Below, piece by piece: positions 42,883-51,599 of a stretch of 64,000 nt of DNA; within the stretch, counting starts at the first letter, position 1, and every line of letters starts with the position of its first letter. The notes beneath the pieces were generated by a model. The model did no database searches. It had not been told where the DNA came from and saw only the letters and a program-made list of their open reading frames with translations. The stretch is from Pseudomonadales bacterium (GTDB lineage Bacteria > Pseudomonadota > Gammaproteobacteria > Pseudomonadales > Azotimanducaceae), in NCBI GenBank assembly GCA_028281005.1, contig JANQKS010000056.1, forward strand, positions 34,263 to 98,262. The letters are read 5' to 3'. The translations under genes were made by a program, and so were the position numbers.

Positions 42883-43503
42883 ATGAATCAGCCTGCCAAA
42901 ACCCCTAGAACTCAAGAACAGCGCCGCGAGATGTCGGAAAAGCAGATGCTCAAAGCAGCCATCGCTCTGTTCGCCCGCCAAGGGTATTTAAAAACCACGC
43001 TGACTGAAGTGGGTAAAGAGTCCGGGTACACGGCCGGTTTGGTCAGCCACAAATTCGGCTCCAAAGAAGGTTTGCTGCAAGCCGTGGTTGATCACATTTC
43101 GCGACGCTTCCTACAGGACCAACTGGGTGAGTCAATTGAGCTGCCCAGCGCCACCGATTCGTTAAACAACTACATCGAAATCTATCTGACCGAAGTTTCC
43201 TTGCGCGAAGGTCCAATGCGCGCTTTGTACGTCATCATGGGTGAGGCCATCGGTGCGGTGCCTGAAATCAGGCAGTCGATTGCGGATTTGAACAGCGGCG
43301 CACGTGCGCGGCTGATGAGCATCATTCAGCGCGGCATCGACCAGGGTGAATTTCGCAAAGATACCGACATCGAAGCCGCCGCGGCGTTGATCATCGGCGC
43401 TCTGCGCGGATTGGTGATGCAACACCTCATCGACCCACGCAAGCTGAACCTTAAAAAGATGCGCACGACCGTGCAAACCACAGTGATCGCCAGTCTTAAG
43501 TAA
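42883..43503 (+). CDS. TetR-family regulator, probable controller of the catabolic regulon
   Basis: A 206-residue protein with the TetR helix-turn-helix at 20-65: MLKAAIALFARQGYLKTTLT, VGKESGYTAGLVSHKFGSKE, then LLQAVVDHI. The C-terminal ligand domain has the TetR_C pattern seen with acyl-CoA or lipid-responsive members (RALYVIMGEAIGAVPEI, ALIIGALRGLVMQ). It is divergent from the CoA ligase gene, and two copies of the 18-bp site lie between the genes. That it binds the sites is inferred from position; an acyl-CoA intermediate as inducer is a further guess. Confidence 0.88.
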   Translation: MNQPAKTPRTQEQRREMSEKQMLKAAIALFARQGYLKTTLTEVGKESGYTAGLVSHKFGSKEGLLQAVVDHISRRFLQDQLGESIELPSATDSLNNYIEIYLTEVSLREGPMRALYVIMGEAIGAVPEIRQSIADLNSGARARLMSIIQRGIDQGEFRKDTDIEAAAALIIGALRGLVMQHLIDPRKLNLKKMRTTVQTTVIASLK

Positions 43504-43507
43504 GCTC

Positions 43508-44932
43508 GTGCCGCCGGGCTTCTGCCGGAATACCCGCCGAACTGATTGGCTACGGCCGCAACGATCCTCGATTCGACTGCTCACTATATGCTTGAGCCTG
43601 TGGGTCACCCCTGCAGCCTCGGCAGATGTGGATGCGTTACTGAACACGCTCGCAGAACTGCGCGAGCGTTATCACATCCCGGTGCTGGCAGTACATCTGG
43701 TCGACGGCACGCCGGCGTCCACCACCAGTAAGGTTTTCGGCGCCCACGCTTCCACACCTTTGCGCTGGGGCTCGATCACCAAAACAGTCACCGCGCTAAG
43801 TGTTTTGGAGCTAGCCCAACAAAAACGTTTAGCGCTGGATCAGCCACTGACGGCGTACGTAAAGGCAACACACTGGCAGAATCCATGGCGTGCCACCCAC
43901 CCCATTCGCGTCATCGATTCGCTTGAGATGCGTGCAGGTTTACCGGACCTGTCAGCCGCCGAATTTGCCTTCAACAAACCCATCACCCTGCAACAGGCTT
44001 TGGCGTTAAATCCCGCACACCGTACCAGCCTATGGCCGCCGGGCACACAACACGTGTATTCCAACATGAGCGCGGGGCTAACCCAGCTGTTGATCGAGAA
44101 GGTCACCCGGCAACCTTATGCAGAAGCGGTTGCGCACCTTGTGCTTCAGCCATTAGGTATGCGCCAGGCTGGGTTTCAGCCCATGGACACCTTACCCGGC
44201 GGTTTTCGCGCTGACGGCACAACTGAAATCCCCTACTGGCACATGACGTTTCCTGCCTACGGCGCGCTCAATGCCACCTTGGGTGATATGGCCAAACTAC
44301 TGCGCGCCCTGCAGCATCCGCAACAATTGCCGGCCGCAACCCGACAATACCTGTTCACCCCTCATGGCCGCCGCTGGGAATCGCAGTTCAACTTCGACTA
44401 CGCCGCAGGATTGTACCCGCGGGTACGGCAAGGGCACGTCTGGCACACCCATGGCGGAGACGCCGACGGTTACCGTTCCAGGTTGGCATTGCTGGCGACA
44501 CCCGGTGGTGGTGGTTACGTGGCGAATATCAACGTCGACAACCCCAGCGCCCTCAGGCACATCGAACGTGAGCTGGAGCTTTTTCTCACGCAACGTTTGG
44601 CGACACCACAGCCTACGCCGGCCGTGACCCTCAGCGCAGCACAAGCAGACACCATCACCGGGCATTACTATCCAAGCGGAGTGCGGTTTGGGGTGGAGAA
44701 ATGGCAGCAAGGCGCGGCGCAGAAAATTGAACTGCAAGCCACTGAACAACAAGTGGCTGTACGACGCCGGGGGAGTACCACAATCTTGTACCCAATCGCG
44801 CCAACGTTGTTTCGCCGCGCCGAGGATCCAGTTGCAACCGTCACTATTTTCGCCGCGCAGGGGACCATGTATATGCAAGGCGAGTTAGGCAACTACAAGC
44901 GGCTACCAGGGCAGATTAAAAGCGCGCCATAG
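43508..44932 (+). CDS. Serine hydrolase of the beta-lactamase (class C-like) family
   Basis: A 474-residue protein, GTG start, with a signal peptide ending near residue 40 (LTICLSLWVTPAASA). The SxxK nucleophile motif is SITK in LRWGSITKTVTALSV near 95, and the second motif is YSN in HVYSNMSAGLTQLLIEK near 182. A HTHGGDADGYRS segment stands where the third motif, usually KTG or HxG, is expected. It is an exported esterase, peptidase or D-Ala-type hydrolase; the substrate cannot be told. It begins 4 bp after the TetR stop and may be co-transcribed. Confidence 0.82.
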   Translation: MPPGFCRNTRRTDWLRPQRSSIRLLTICLSLWVTPAASADVDALLNTLAELRERYHIPVLAVHLVDGTPASTTSKVFGAHASTPLRWGSITKTVTALSVLELAQQKRLALDQPLTAYVKATHWQNPWRATHPIRVIDSLEMRAGLPDLSAAEFAFNKPITLQQALALNPAHRTSLWPPGTQHVYSNMSAGLTQLLIEKVTRQPYAEAVAHLVLQPLGMRQAGFQPMDTLPGGFRADGTTEIPYWHMTFPAYGALNATLGDMAKLLRALQHPQQLPAATRQYLFTPHGRRWESQFNFDYAAGLYPRVRQGHVWHTHGGDADGYRSRLALLATPGGGGYVANINVDNPSALRHIERELELFLTQRLATPQPTPAVTLSAAQADTITGHYYPSGVRFGVEKWQQGAAQKIELQATEQQVAVRRRGSTTILYPIAPTLFRRAEDPVATVTIFAAQGTMYMQGELGNYKRLPGQIKSAP

Positions 44933-44953
44933 TGACCAAACATAGTGACCAAA
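44928..44953. repeat. Perfect 13-bp tandem duplication spanning a stop codon
   Basis: CATAGTGACCAAA occurs at 44928-44940 and again at 44941-44953. The first copy contains the TAG stop of the serine hydrolase gene. Confidence 0.65.
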
Positions 44954-45020
44954 GATGTGGCTATAATCGCGCCCAGCGCGGCCCACCGTGCGCTGACCAC
45001 CCAATAAATGCAGGTAAGCC

Positions 45021-45395
45021 ATGCCGAAACCGGGATACACCGGCTTGCGTCGAGTCTACAAAGCCACCATCTACTCCTGGCAAGGCCTGGTGGCGACATG
45101 GCGACATGAATCAGCGTTTCGTCAGGAATGTACGCTAACGCTCATCCTTATCCCCATCGCATTTTTGTTGGCCAAAGACATTATCCAGGTGGCACTGATG
45201 GTCAGTGTACTGGGTATTGTGCTGATCACGGAGCTACTCAACTCCGCGGTGGAAGCGGTCGTCGACCGCATCAGCGATGACATGCACGAACTTGCCGGCC
45301 GCGCCAAAGATCAAGGCTCAGCTGCGGTGATGGTGTCGCTGGGTTTAGTGGTACTGGTCTGGGGTGCGATCATCTTGCACAACTACGTTCTTTAA
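45021..45395 (+). CDS. dgkA: Diacylglycerol kinase
   Basis: A 124-residue integral membrane kinase with three helices. The signature ELLNSAVEAVVDRIS contains the active-site Glu and Asn residues; FRQECTLTLILIPIAFLLA is the first helix. DgkA phosphorylates diacylglycerol from lipid turnover to phosphatidic acid in the inner membrane. Length and sequence are standard. Confidence 0.93.
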   Translation: MPKPGYTGLRRVYKATIYSWQGLVATWRHESAFRQECTLTLILIPIAFLLAKDIIQVALMVSVLGIVLITELLNSAVEAVVDRISDDMHELAGRAKDQGSAAVMVSLGLVVLVWGAIILHNYVL

Positions 45396-45456
45396 CGCGC
45401 CAGGCAAACCTCCACACCCCTCAGATCGTCTAGACCTATGCCCCGCCTATGCCGAC

Positions 45457-47010
45457 CTATACCGGCGCCTCTTTGGGAAACTCCTCGCGCAGGACACGTT
45501 TCAAGATTTTGCCGCTGGGATTACGCGGTATCTCTGCGGTAAATGCCACTTGTTTGGGTTGTTTGTAACCGGCCAGTTTACCTTGGCAAAACTCCATCAC
45601 TTCCGCTTCGGTCAAGGCATCGTCACTTTTCACCACAATGGCCAAAGGAGATTCCCCCCATTTGGCGCTTTGCTGGCCAATCACGGCAGCTTCGGTGATA
45701 CCCGGATGGGACGCTAGCACCCCCTCTATCTCAGCGGGGTATACGTTTTCGCCACCGGAAATGATCATGTCCTTGATACGATCCTGAATCGCTACAAAGC
45801 CTTCGGCATCCATGGTGGCGACATCACCGGTGCGTAACCATCCGTTGACAATGGTCTCCGCCGTGGCATCCGGTCGATTCCAGTACTCTCGCATGATATG
45901 GGAACCCTTGACCCACACTTCTCCCGCCACCCCCGGCGCACATTCATTGCCTTCGTCGTCCACAATTCGAACTTCGGTGTGAAAAAAGGCGCGGCCGGTA
46001 GAGTCGGGTTTCTTCAGGGCGTTTTCGGCATCCATCAGGCAAGCAGGCCCACAGGTCTCGGTAAGGCCATACACTTGTAACAAGCCAATACCCATATCGT
46101 TGTACTGCATGGTTAACGCGACCGGCACCGGTGCGGCACCCGTCATCATCCAACGTACGGTCGAGTAGTCGAACTTATCGTAGGCCACCTGGGCCATGAA
46201 GTTGAGCATCGCCGGTACCGCCAAACCGACGGTTATTTTCTCGTCCTGAATCAGTTGCCAGGCGTGTACCGGATCAAAACTGCGCATCACTACATTGGTG
46301 GCACCGCGCCAGACATTGACGGTTAGCGGAGTGAGCGCGCCTACGTGGAACATCGGCAGGCAAGCGAGGAAACGGTCTCCGTCCTGATAAGACGCGGTGG
46401 CGCCGATGCTCAGCGTGCCCCAAATAGCGGTATTGTGGGTGTGTACCACCCCCTTAGGTAACCCGGTAGTGCCGGACGTGTACATGATGTACAACATGTC
46501 GTCTTCGCGGGCACGGATCTGCGGTTCATCTGCAGCGGCGGCATCCCGAAACTGCCGATAGTCCTGGGAAAAATAGGCCACGCCGCCAGGGTCTGCTTGG
46601 TCTACAGACACTTGTAGCCATTGTTTGATGTCGGTTTTGTCACCGCGGCTATGTAGGTCTGCCACAGTATCAACAAATTCATCACCAAAAATCAGACGCT
46701 CAGTGCCGCTGTCTTTGAGGATAAATTCCAATTCGTCGGCCACCAACCGCCAGTTGAGGGGCACCACTACCGCACCAATTTTGCCAAGCGCAAAGTATGC
46801 CTCCATAAATTCTCGAGAATTCATCAGCAACAGCCCAACGCGCTCGCCCACCTGGATGCCGTCCGCCAGTAAGGCGTTAGCGATACGGTTGGCACTGTCG
46901 TTTAACTCCCGATAGGTCAGGCGAAAACTGCCGTCGCCTTCCACATAGGCTTCTACCTCCGGTGACAAAAACGCCCGCTTGGAGAGAAACAAACCTAGGT
47001 TGTTTTGCAT
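45457..47010 (-). CDS. Long-chain fatty-acid-type acyl-CoA ligase
   Basis: A 517-residue AMP-forming ligase distinct from the one at 41055. P-loop YTSGTTGLPKGVVHTHNT near 175-190, GEVWVKGSHIMREYWNRPDAT, WLRTGDVATMDAEGF, the DRIKDMIISGGENVYPAEIE hinge and NPSGKILKRVLREEFP with catalytic Lys are all present. It is transcribed on its own from a region with an 18-bp tandem repeat. It does not carry the 18-bp operator, so it is probably outside the TetR regulon. Confidence 0.9.
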   Translation of the reverse strand: MQNNLGLFLSKRAFLSPEVEAYVEGDGSFRLTYRELNDSANRIANALLADGIQVGERVGLLLMNSREFMEAYFALGKIGAVVVPLNWRLVADELEFILKDSGTERLIFGDEFVDTVADLHSRGDKTDIKQWLQVSVDQADPGGVAYFSQDYRQFRDAAAADEPQIRAREDDMLYIMYTSGTTGLPKGVVHTHNTAIWGTLSIGATASYQDGDRFLACLPMFHVGALTPLTVNVWRGATNVVMRSFDPVHAWQLIQDEKITVGLAVPAMLNFMAQVAYDKFDYSTVRWMMTGAAPVPVALTMQYNDMGIGLLQVYGLTETCGPACLMDAENALKKPDSTGRAFFHTEVRIVDDEGNECAPGVAGEVWVKGSHIMREYWNRPDATAETIVNGWLRTGDVATMDAEGFVAIQDRIKDMIISGGENVYPAEIEGVLASHPGITEAAVIGQQSAKWGESPLAIVVKSDDALTEAEVMEFCQGKLAGYKQPKQVAFTAEIPRNPSGKILKRVLREEFPKEAPV

Positions 47011-47022
47011 GATGGCTCCTTT

Positions 47023-47058
47023 TTATCTTCAGTCTTCTACTTATCTTAAGTCTTCTAT
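47023..47058. repeat. 18-bp tandem duplication upstream of the acyl-CoA ligase gene
   Basis: Two adjacent copies (47023-47040 and 47041-47058) match at 16 of 18 positions, unit TTATCTTMAGTCTTCTAY. They fall in the 5' leader or promoter of the minus-strand ligase gene. Confidence 0.6.
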
Positions 47059-47215
47059 TTATAAAGATTGCACCAGGCGCCAATGTTAGCAGCCCCGCAA
47101 GGCCCTAGGCGACAGCCTGCAAGGCGAACAGACGCCACCACTTAGCTCACCTAGCCCACCGCCAATTTCGTAACTTTTCGTAACAAAAATTTACCCAAAT
47201 TAGCCACCCATCACC

Positions 47216-47345
47216 TTGATTTCCCAGTGGGCATTCATAGAATGCGCGCTTCTTCCGCTTTACCCGGGTTCGGGGCCTGTTACAGGCGCGGCAAGATCGG
47301 GCGTGTTACGGTTCTCTCCCCTCCCTCCCCTACCGTGACACGCCC
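47216..47345 (+). ncRNA. Possible leader or small RNA: promoter plus 13-bp-stem hairpin
   Basis: TTGATT (47216-47221) and TAGAAT (47238-47243), 16 bp apart, are followed by a GC-rich discriminator. Downstream, 47299-47311 pairs with 47333-47345 (GGGCGTGTTACGG with CCGTGACACGCCC, one G-T pair) around a 21-base pyrimidine-rich loop. No T-run ends it, and no known RNA family is recognised. Confidence 0.3.
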
Positions 47346-47417
47346 TTCCCCTGCTCCATCACTCTGCTCAAGCCTGCTTAACCGTGCAGACCGCCATCTG
47401 GACAACTGAAAAAATAT

Positions 47418-47444
47418 AGGTACTATTGTATAGTTTTTGTACCT
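47418..47444. promoter_or_regulatory. Candidate MerR operator in its own promoter
   Basis: AGGTAC and GTACCT are inverted 6-bp arms 15 bp apart. Within them, TGTATA and TGTACC are direct repeats 11 bp apart (one helical turn), as in CarH/LitR-type sites. The block TTTTTGTAC (47434-47442) recurs upstream of the subtilase gene. Confidence 0.45.
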
Positions 47445-47457
47445 TTACAGCCCTGCC

Positions 47458-48381
47458 ATGGACACGGACAAAAAGCCACACGACGAAGAAGACCTGTACA
47501 GAATCGGTACCGTCGCCTCGTTAACCGGCATCTCGGTGGAACGATTGCGCGCGTGGGAGCGCCGCTACGACCTAAGCCCGGCACATAAAGCCGGTAAAAC
47601 CCGTTTTTACAGTAAACCGCAGTTGGAACGCCTCAAATTGATCAAACATTTGATCGATATGGGCCAACCGATCTCCAGTTTGGCCGCGCTCAGTGACGAG
47701 CAACTACGCGAGCGCATCAGCCAGCAGGTGGCCGAGCCTACCGTGCTGAGCATACATGCGCCGAGAGTTGGCCTAGTGGGGCCCAATCTGGTTATGTTGG
47801 AGCAGCAAACCCAACGCAGCGCACAGCGACAACGCATCGAAGTGGTCTCACGCTGGGCCAATATGGAAGCCTTCGCGACCGAGGTGAATGATACCGACGA
47901 CCCGCAGATTTTGATCTTGCAGTTGCCGGTTCTTTCTTCCCAACCCATTGATATTGCTAAAGAATTACTTCCAGACGCCAAGATTATCGTGATCTATCAG
48001 TTTGCCACTGCAGACACGATATCTAGCATACAGGAAAGTGGTTCACCGACTTTGAAGTGGCCCGTGAGCTGGGCGGAAATTGAACATCATTGCATCAGCG
48101 CCGGCGCCGGACCGTTACGCGCCGGGCGTGGCGCACCGCGGCGCTTTTCAGACGAAGAGCTGATTGCCATCGCTGCACAAAGCAACGACCCAACGCACTG
48201 CCCGGAATATCTCATCGAGGCCATCAATCAGCTCAACGCATTTGCGGCGTACGCGGAAGATTGTAGCCGCCAAGCTACCGTGGCAGAGATGTATACATCG
48301 GTGCAAATTGACGCCACCCACGCCCGCGCACAACTGGAAATGGCTCTGGACAGCATGCTGCAGGGAAATAAAACAGCATGA
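47458..48381 (+). CDS. MerR-family regulator with a B12-binding-like C-terminal domain
   Basis: A 307-residue protein from the ATG at 47458. The N-terminal MerR helix-turn-helix is clear (YRIGTVASLTGISVERLRAW, ERRYDLSP, GKTRFYSKPQLERL). The C-terminal part, about 100-230, has the architecture of MlrA/CarH/LitR relatives, but the cobalamin-binding DxHxxG motif is not visible, so it may be a B12-independent form. It reads toward the subtilase gene, and both promoters share a TTTTTGTAC element. Confidence 0.82.
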   Translation: MDTDKKPHDEEDLYRIGTVASLTGISVERLRAWERRYDLSPAHKAGKTRFYSKPQLERLKLIKHLIDMGQPISSLAALSDEQLRERISQQVAEPTVLSIHAPRVGLVGPNLVMLEQQTQRSAQRQRIEVVSRWANMEAFATEVNDTDDPQILILQLPVLSSQPIDIAKELLPDAKIIVIYQFATADTISSIQESGSPTLKWPVSWAEIEHHCISAGAGPLRAGRGAPRRFSDEELIAIAAQSNDPTHCPEYLIEAINQLNAFAAYAEDCSRQATVAEMYTSVQIDATHARAQLEMALDSMLQGNKTA

Positions 48382-48435
48382 TCCTGTTATCGACCCATTT
48401 ACCTATACAAAATATGAACAACTTTGAAAAAAGTG

Positions 48436-48463
48436 TTGACTTAGGATTTTTGTACTGTACACT
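48436..48463 (+). promoter_or_regulatory. Promoter of the subtilase operon with a MerR-type site in the spacer
   Basis: TTGACT (48436-48441) and TACACT (48458-48463) are 16 bp apart. Between and over them lies TTTTTGTACTGTACA, containing the near-palindrome TGTACTGTACA. MerR proteins act in exactly this spacer position. The gene starts 190 bp downstream. Confidence 0.5.
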
Positions 48464-48653
48464 GCCTTCCCTAGAAACAGTTTAAAGGCGTGCAAGCAAC
48501 TTCGTGCAGTCCTCCCTTTCAAGTGTCCTTCCCCCAGAAGAGAAGTTGCATTCAGGCGGTATCCGCCGCCTGACACGCCATTTTTATCCCACCTTTCGAA
48601 ACACCCTGTAAATCCCAACTGGTTCAGCATTGCGCAGGCTGTTTCAAGTTACT

Positions 48654-51599
48654 ATGCCCGCCCAATTCCGCGGGTTCGTTTCTGTGGTAAAGCGCTTTCG
48701 GCTAGTTCAGCGACATTGGTGGGTGTTACCGGCACTCACGTTACTCAGTACCGCTTGCGGTGGCGGCGGTGGTGGCGGCAACAACGCCAACCCTCCCCCG
48801 GCCCCTCCCCCACCTCCGGCGAACGAGGCGCCCCAGGCGACTTTTTCCGTAAACAGCGCCGCTGGTAACGCGCCACTGGTGGTGACCGTCAACGCAGCAG
48901 CCTCCAGCGACAGCGACGGTACCATCGAAACCTATAGTTGGGACTTTGCGGGTGAACCCGCCATCGGCAGCGTCGCCCAATATACGTTCGACGCAGCCGG
49001 GACCTTCACCATTACCTTAACCGTCACCGACGACGACAACGCCACCGATTCGACCTCGCGGCAGATTACGGTGAATGACGCCGCTGTCTTGTCGAACGTT
49101 TCCGGAACCGTGCGCATCCTAAGTTCTACCGCTGTGGATGCAGACGTCAATGACCGCCTTACGACCGCTACAGACAACAATAGTTTTGCGCAAGCCCAAG
49201 CCCTACCGGCTCCGGTTACCATTGGCGGCTTCGCCAATGTGGCCAACAGCGGCGAGCCTACCGGCAACCTTTTTACCAGCGGCGATCCCGGGGATTTCTA
49301 TCGGGTGAGCTTAAATGGGGATGAGGTTATTGCTCTGACCATTGCCGAAACCAACGCGGATCTCGATCTGCGGCTTTGGGATGCCGGACAGAATTTGGTG
49401 GACGCATCCTTTACACCGAACACATCGAACCAAACCGAGACCCTCAGCGTCCCCGCCGCCGGCGATTATTTTATTGAGGTCATCCCCATTAGCGGTGCCA
49501 GCAACTACGTGCTATACGTGGGCCGAGACGCTGCCATCACGGGTTTAAGCCGACCAGCAGGTCGTTTGACAGACCCATTTATCGCGGGTGAATTAATTGT
49601 TAAACACAAACCAAGACCCTTCAGCAGATCTCCTGGCGACGCATTCGGCGTGGGACCAAAACAAGCACCACAGCCAAGGATGCGCAGATTGGCCAGCTTT
49701 GAAGAAGGCTCTGCAGCAACATCACTCTACACACTAGACGCCAGTCCTTCGGCTAATTTGGCCACACCTGCGGGCGGACGGGTCACGCCTGCACAGCAGC
49801 TACGGCTCCACACGTTACAGGCGCTAAAGCGGATGCAGTTGCAAAGCGATGTGGCCTACGCGGAGCTTAACCTGCGCGTTATGCCCCACGCCCAGCCAAA
49901 CGACCGCTTTTTTGGCTCCCAATGGCACTACAACAACATCAACTTGCCGGTGGCATGGGATACCACCACCGGCTCTAACGATGTCATTGTCGCCGTGGTA
50001 GACACCGGTGTGCTGCTTGATCACCCGGACCTAAACAACCGTTTGGTGCCGGGCTACGACTTCATCAGCAACGTCGAGCGCGCCCGCGACGGTGATGGCA
50101 TCGACCCAGATCCAAACGATCCGGGTGATCTTCAATACGGTGGGTCGAGCAGCTTTCACGGCACCCATGTTGCGGGTACCGTGGGCGCGGAAAGTGACAA
50201 CAACAGCGGTGGCGCCGGGGTCACTTGGCAAACCCGCATCATGCCGCTGCGCGCGCTGGGTAAGGACGGTGGCTCCACCTTCGACATTGTGCAGGCTGTA
50301 CGTTACGCCGCCGGTTTATCCAATTCATCCGGGACACTGCCCAGCGAAGCGGCGGACATCATCAACCTCAGCGTCGGCACCACCTTCTCGTCGCAAAGTG
50401 AACAGGATGCCTACCTCGAAGCTACCCAAGCCGGGGTGATCATCGTCGCCAGTGCGGGTAATGATTCGAGCAGCGTGCCGTCTTATCCGGCGGCGTATCA
50501 GGGGGTGCTCTCGGTATCCGCCACCACCATCACCAACGAGTTGGCCAACTATTCCAACTTTGGCAGTCAGGTAGACATCGCCGCCCCAGGCGGCTCTTCT
50601 ATCACCGACCTGAACGGCGACGGCATCGGCGACGGGGTCATCTCCACCAGCGGTGATGACAGCGGTGCCACTATCGAATTCGGCTACGCGGCTTTGTCCG
50701 GCACTTCCATGGCTGCCCCCCACGTGGCTGGCGTCGTCGCCTTGATGAAAGGTATTTATCCAAGCCTCACGCCGGCACAATTCAACGCGGCCCTGACTGC
50801 CGGTGACCTAACCGACGATTTGGGAGCACCCGGACGCGACGATCAGTTTGGGCATGGCTTAATTAATGCCCAAAAGGCCGTGGTGGCGGCGCAACAGTTA
50901 GCCAGCGGTGCCGGTACGGACCCAGGTCCTATCCTGAGCGCCTCGGCCAGCACGCTAAATTTCGGCGGTTTCTTGGATCAACTTGAGATCAGCTTGCTGA
51001 ATATCGGTACCGGCAGCATCAACATCACCAGTGTCAGCGCCGACCAAGCCTGGGTGGGTGTGACTGCACCCGGCAGCAGCGATGGCTTAGGCACCTATGC
51101 GGTGAACATTGATCGCACCGGGCTCAGCGACGGCGCCTATCAAGCTCAACTGACGTTCGCGTCCAGCGCAAATGACATTACAGTGACCTTGATCATGCAG
51201 GTGTCTTCGGTGAACTTTACTGCGGATGCAGGCTTATTTTATGTCATCCTGGTCAATGGTGATGGCGAAACCGAAGTGCAGGCCTTGGTGACCGCTGATC
51301 AGGGTGAATACCCATTTAGTTTCGACAATGTGCCCGCCGGTCAGTATCGACTATTTGCCGGCAGCGACGCCGACGATGACGCCATCCTGTGTGACGCCGG
51401 TGAAGCGTGCGGCGCCTTTCCAACCCTGGATCTGCCGGAATTTATCGCCGTCAACGGCGATTTGAGCAACTTGGATTTCGAGTCGGGTTTCCGCGTCAAC
51501 CTGGTGACCAACAATGCGGCTAACGCTAAAGCAGATGGTGCGGACGACCAAGAGGTGTCGGCATTAAGCATCGACAAACCCACGCAACCGCAGCCATGA
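48654..51599 (+). CDS. Subtilisin-family (S8) protease lipoprotein with PKD and PPC-type domains
   Basis: A 981-residue exported protease from ATG 48654 (an in-frame TTG lies at 48630). Lipobox LLSTAC (Cys near 35) is followed by a Gly stretch and a Pro-rich linker. A PKD-type domain (SWDFAG, TLTVTDDDN) is at 60-140 and a bacterial PPC domain at about 175-290. The S8 domain has Asp in VAVVDTGV (near 448), His in HGTHVAGT (502) and Ser in GTSMAAPHVAG (684). After it come beta-domains, one like an Ig/DUF11 fold. It is likely anchored in the outer membrane. Overlaps the PrcB-like gene by 4 bp. Confidence 0.9.
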   Translation: MPAQFRGFVSVVKRFRLVQRHWWVLPALTLLSTACGGGGGGGNNANPPPAPPPPPANEAPQATFSVNSAAGNAPLVVTVNAAASSDSDGTIETYSWDFAGEPAIGSVAQYTFDAAGTFTITLTVTDDDNATDSTSRQITVNDAAVLSNVSGTVRILSSTAVDADVNDRLTTATDNNSFAQAQALPAPVTIGGFANVANSGEPTGNLFTSGDPGDFYRVSLNGDEVIALTIAETNADLDLRLWDAGQNLVDASFTPNTSNQTETLSVPAAGDYFIEVIPISGASNYVLYVGRDAAITGLSRPAGRLTDPFIAGELIVKHKPRPFSRSPGDAFGVGPKQAPQPRMRRLASFEEGSAATSLYTLDASPSANLATPAGGRVTPAQQLRLHTLQALKRMQLQSDVAYAELNLRVMPHAQPNDRFFGSQWHYNNINLPVAWDTTTGSNDVIVAVVDTGVLLDHPDLNNRLVPGYDFISNVERARDGDGIDPDPNDPGDLQYGGSSSFHGTHVAGTVGAESDNNSGGAGVTWQTRIMPLRALGKDGGSTFDIVQAVRYAAGLSNSSGTLPSEAADIINLSVGTTFSSQSEQDAYLEATQAGVIIVASAGNDSSSVPSYPAAYQGVLSVSATTITNELANYSNFGSQVDIAAPGGSSITDLNGDGIGDGVISTSGDDSGATIEFGYAALSGTSMAAPHVAGVVALMKGIYPSLTPAQFNAALTAGDLTDDLGAPGRDDQFGHGLINAQKAVVAAQQLASGAGTDPGPILSASASTLNFGGFLDQLEISLLNIGTGSINITSVSADQAWVGVTAPGSSDGLGTYAVNIDRTGLSDGAYQAQLTFASSANDITVTLIMQVSSVNFTADAGLFYVILVNGDGETEVQALVTADQGEYPFSFDNVPAGQYRLFAGSDADDDAILCDAGEACGAFPTLDLPEFIAVNGDLSNLDFESGFRVNLVTNNAANAKADGADDQEVSALSIDKPTQPQP

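Larger units (their letters stand above)
47011..47457. other. 447-bp intergenic region
   Basis: No credible coding frame is seen. It holds the 18-bp tandem repeat, a TTTCGTAAC direct repeat 10 bp apart (47166, 47176), a plausible plus-strand promoter, a 13-bp-stem hairpin and the MerR promoter/operator. Confidence 0.5.

Noticed and set aside
47250..47345. tRNA-like structure because of a GGGTTCGGGG segment
   Set aside because: No cloverleaf can be formed; D and T arm consensus and acceptor stem are missing.
47227..47409. 60-codon frame in the gap before the MerR gene
   Set aside because: No ribosome site; composition is a Pro/Ser/Arg-rich read of the pyrimidine tract, and it crosses the hairpin.
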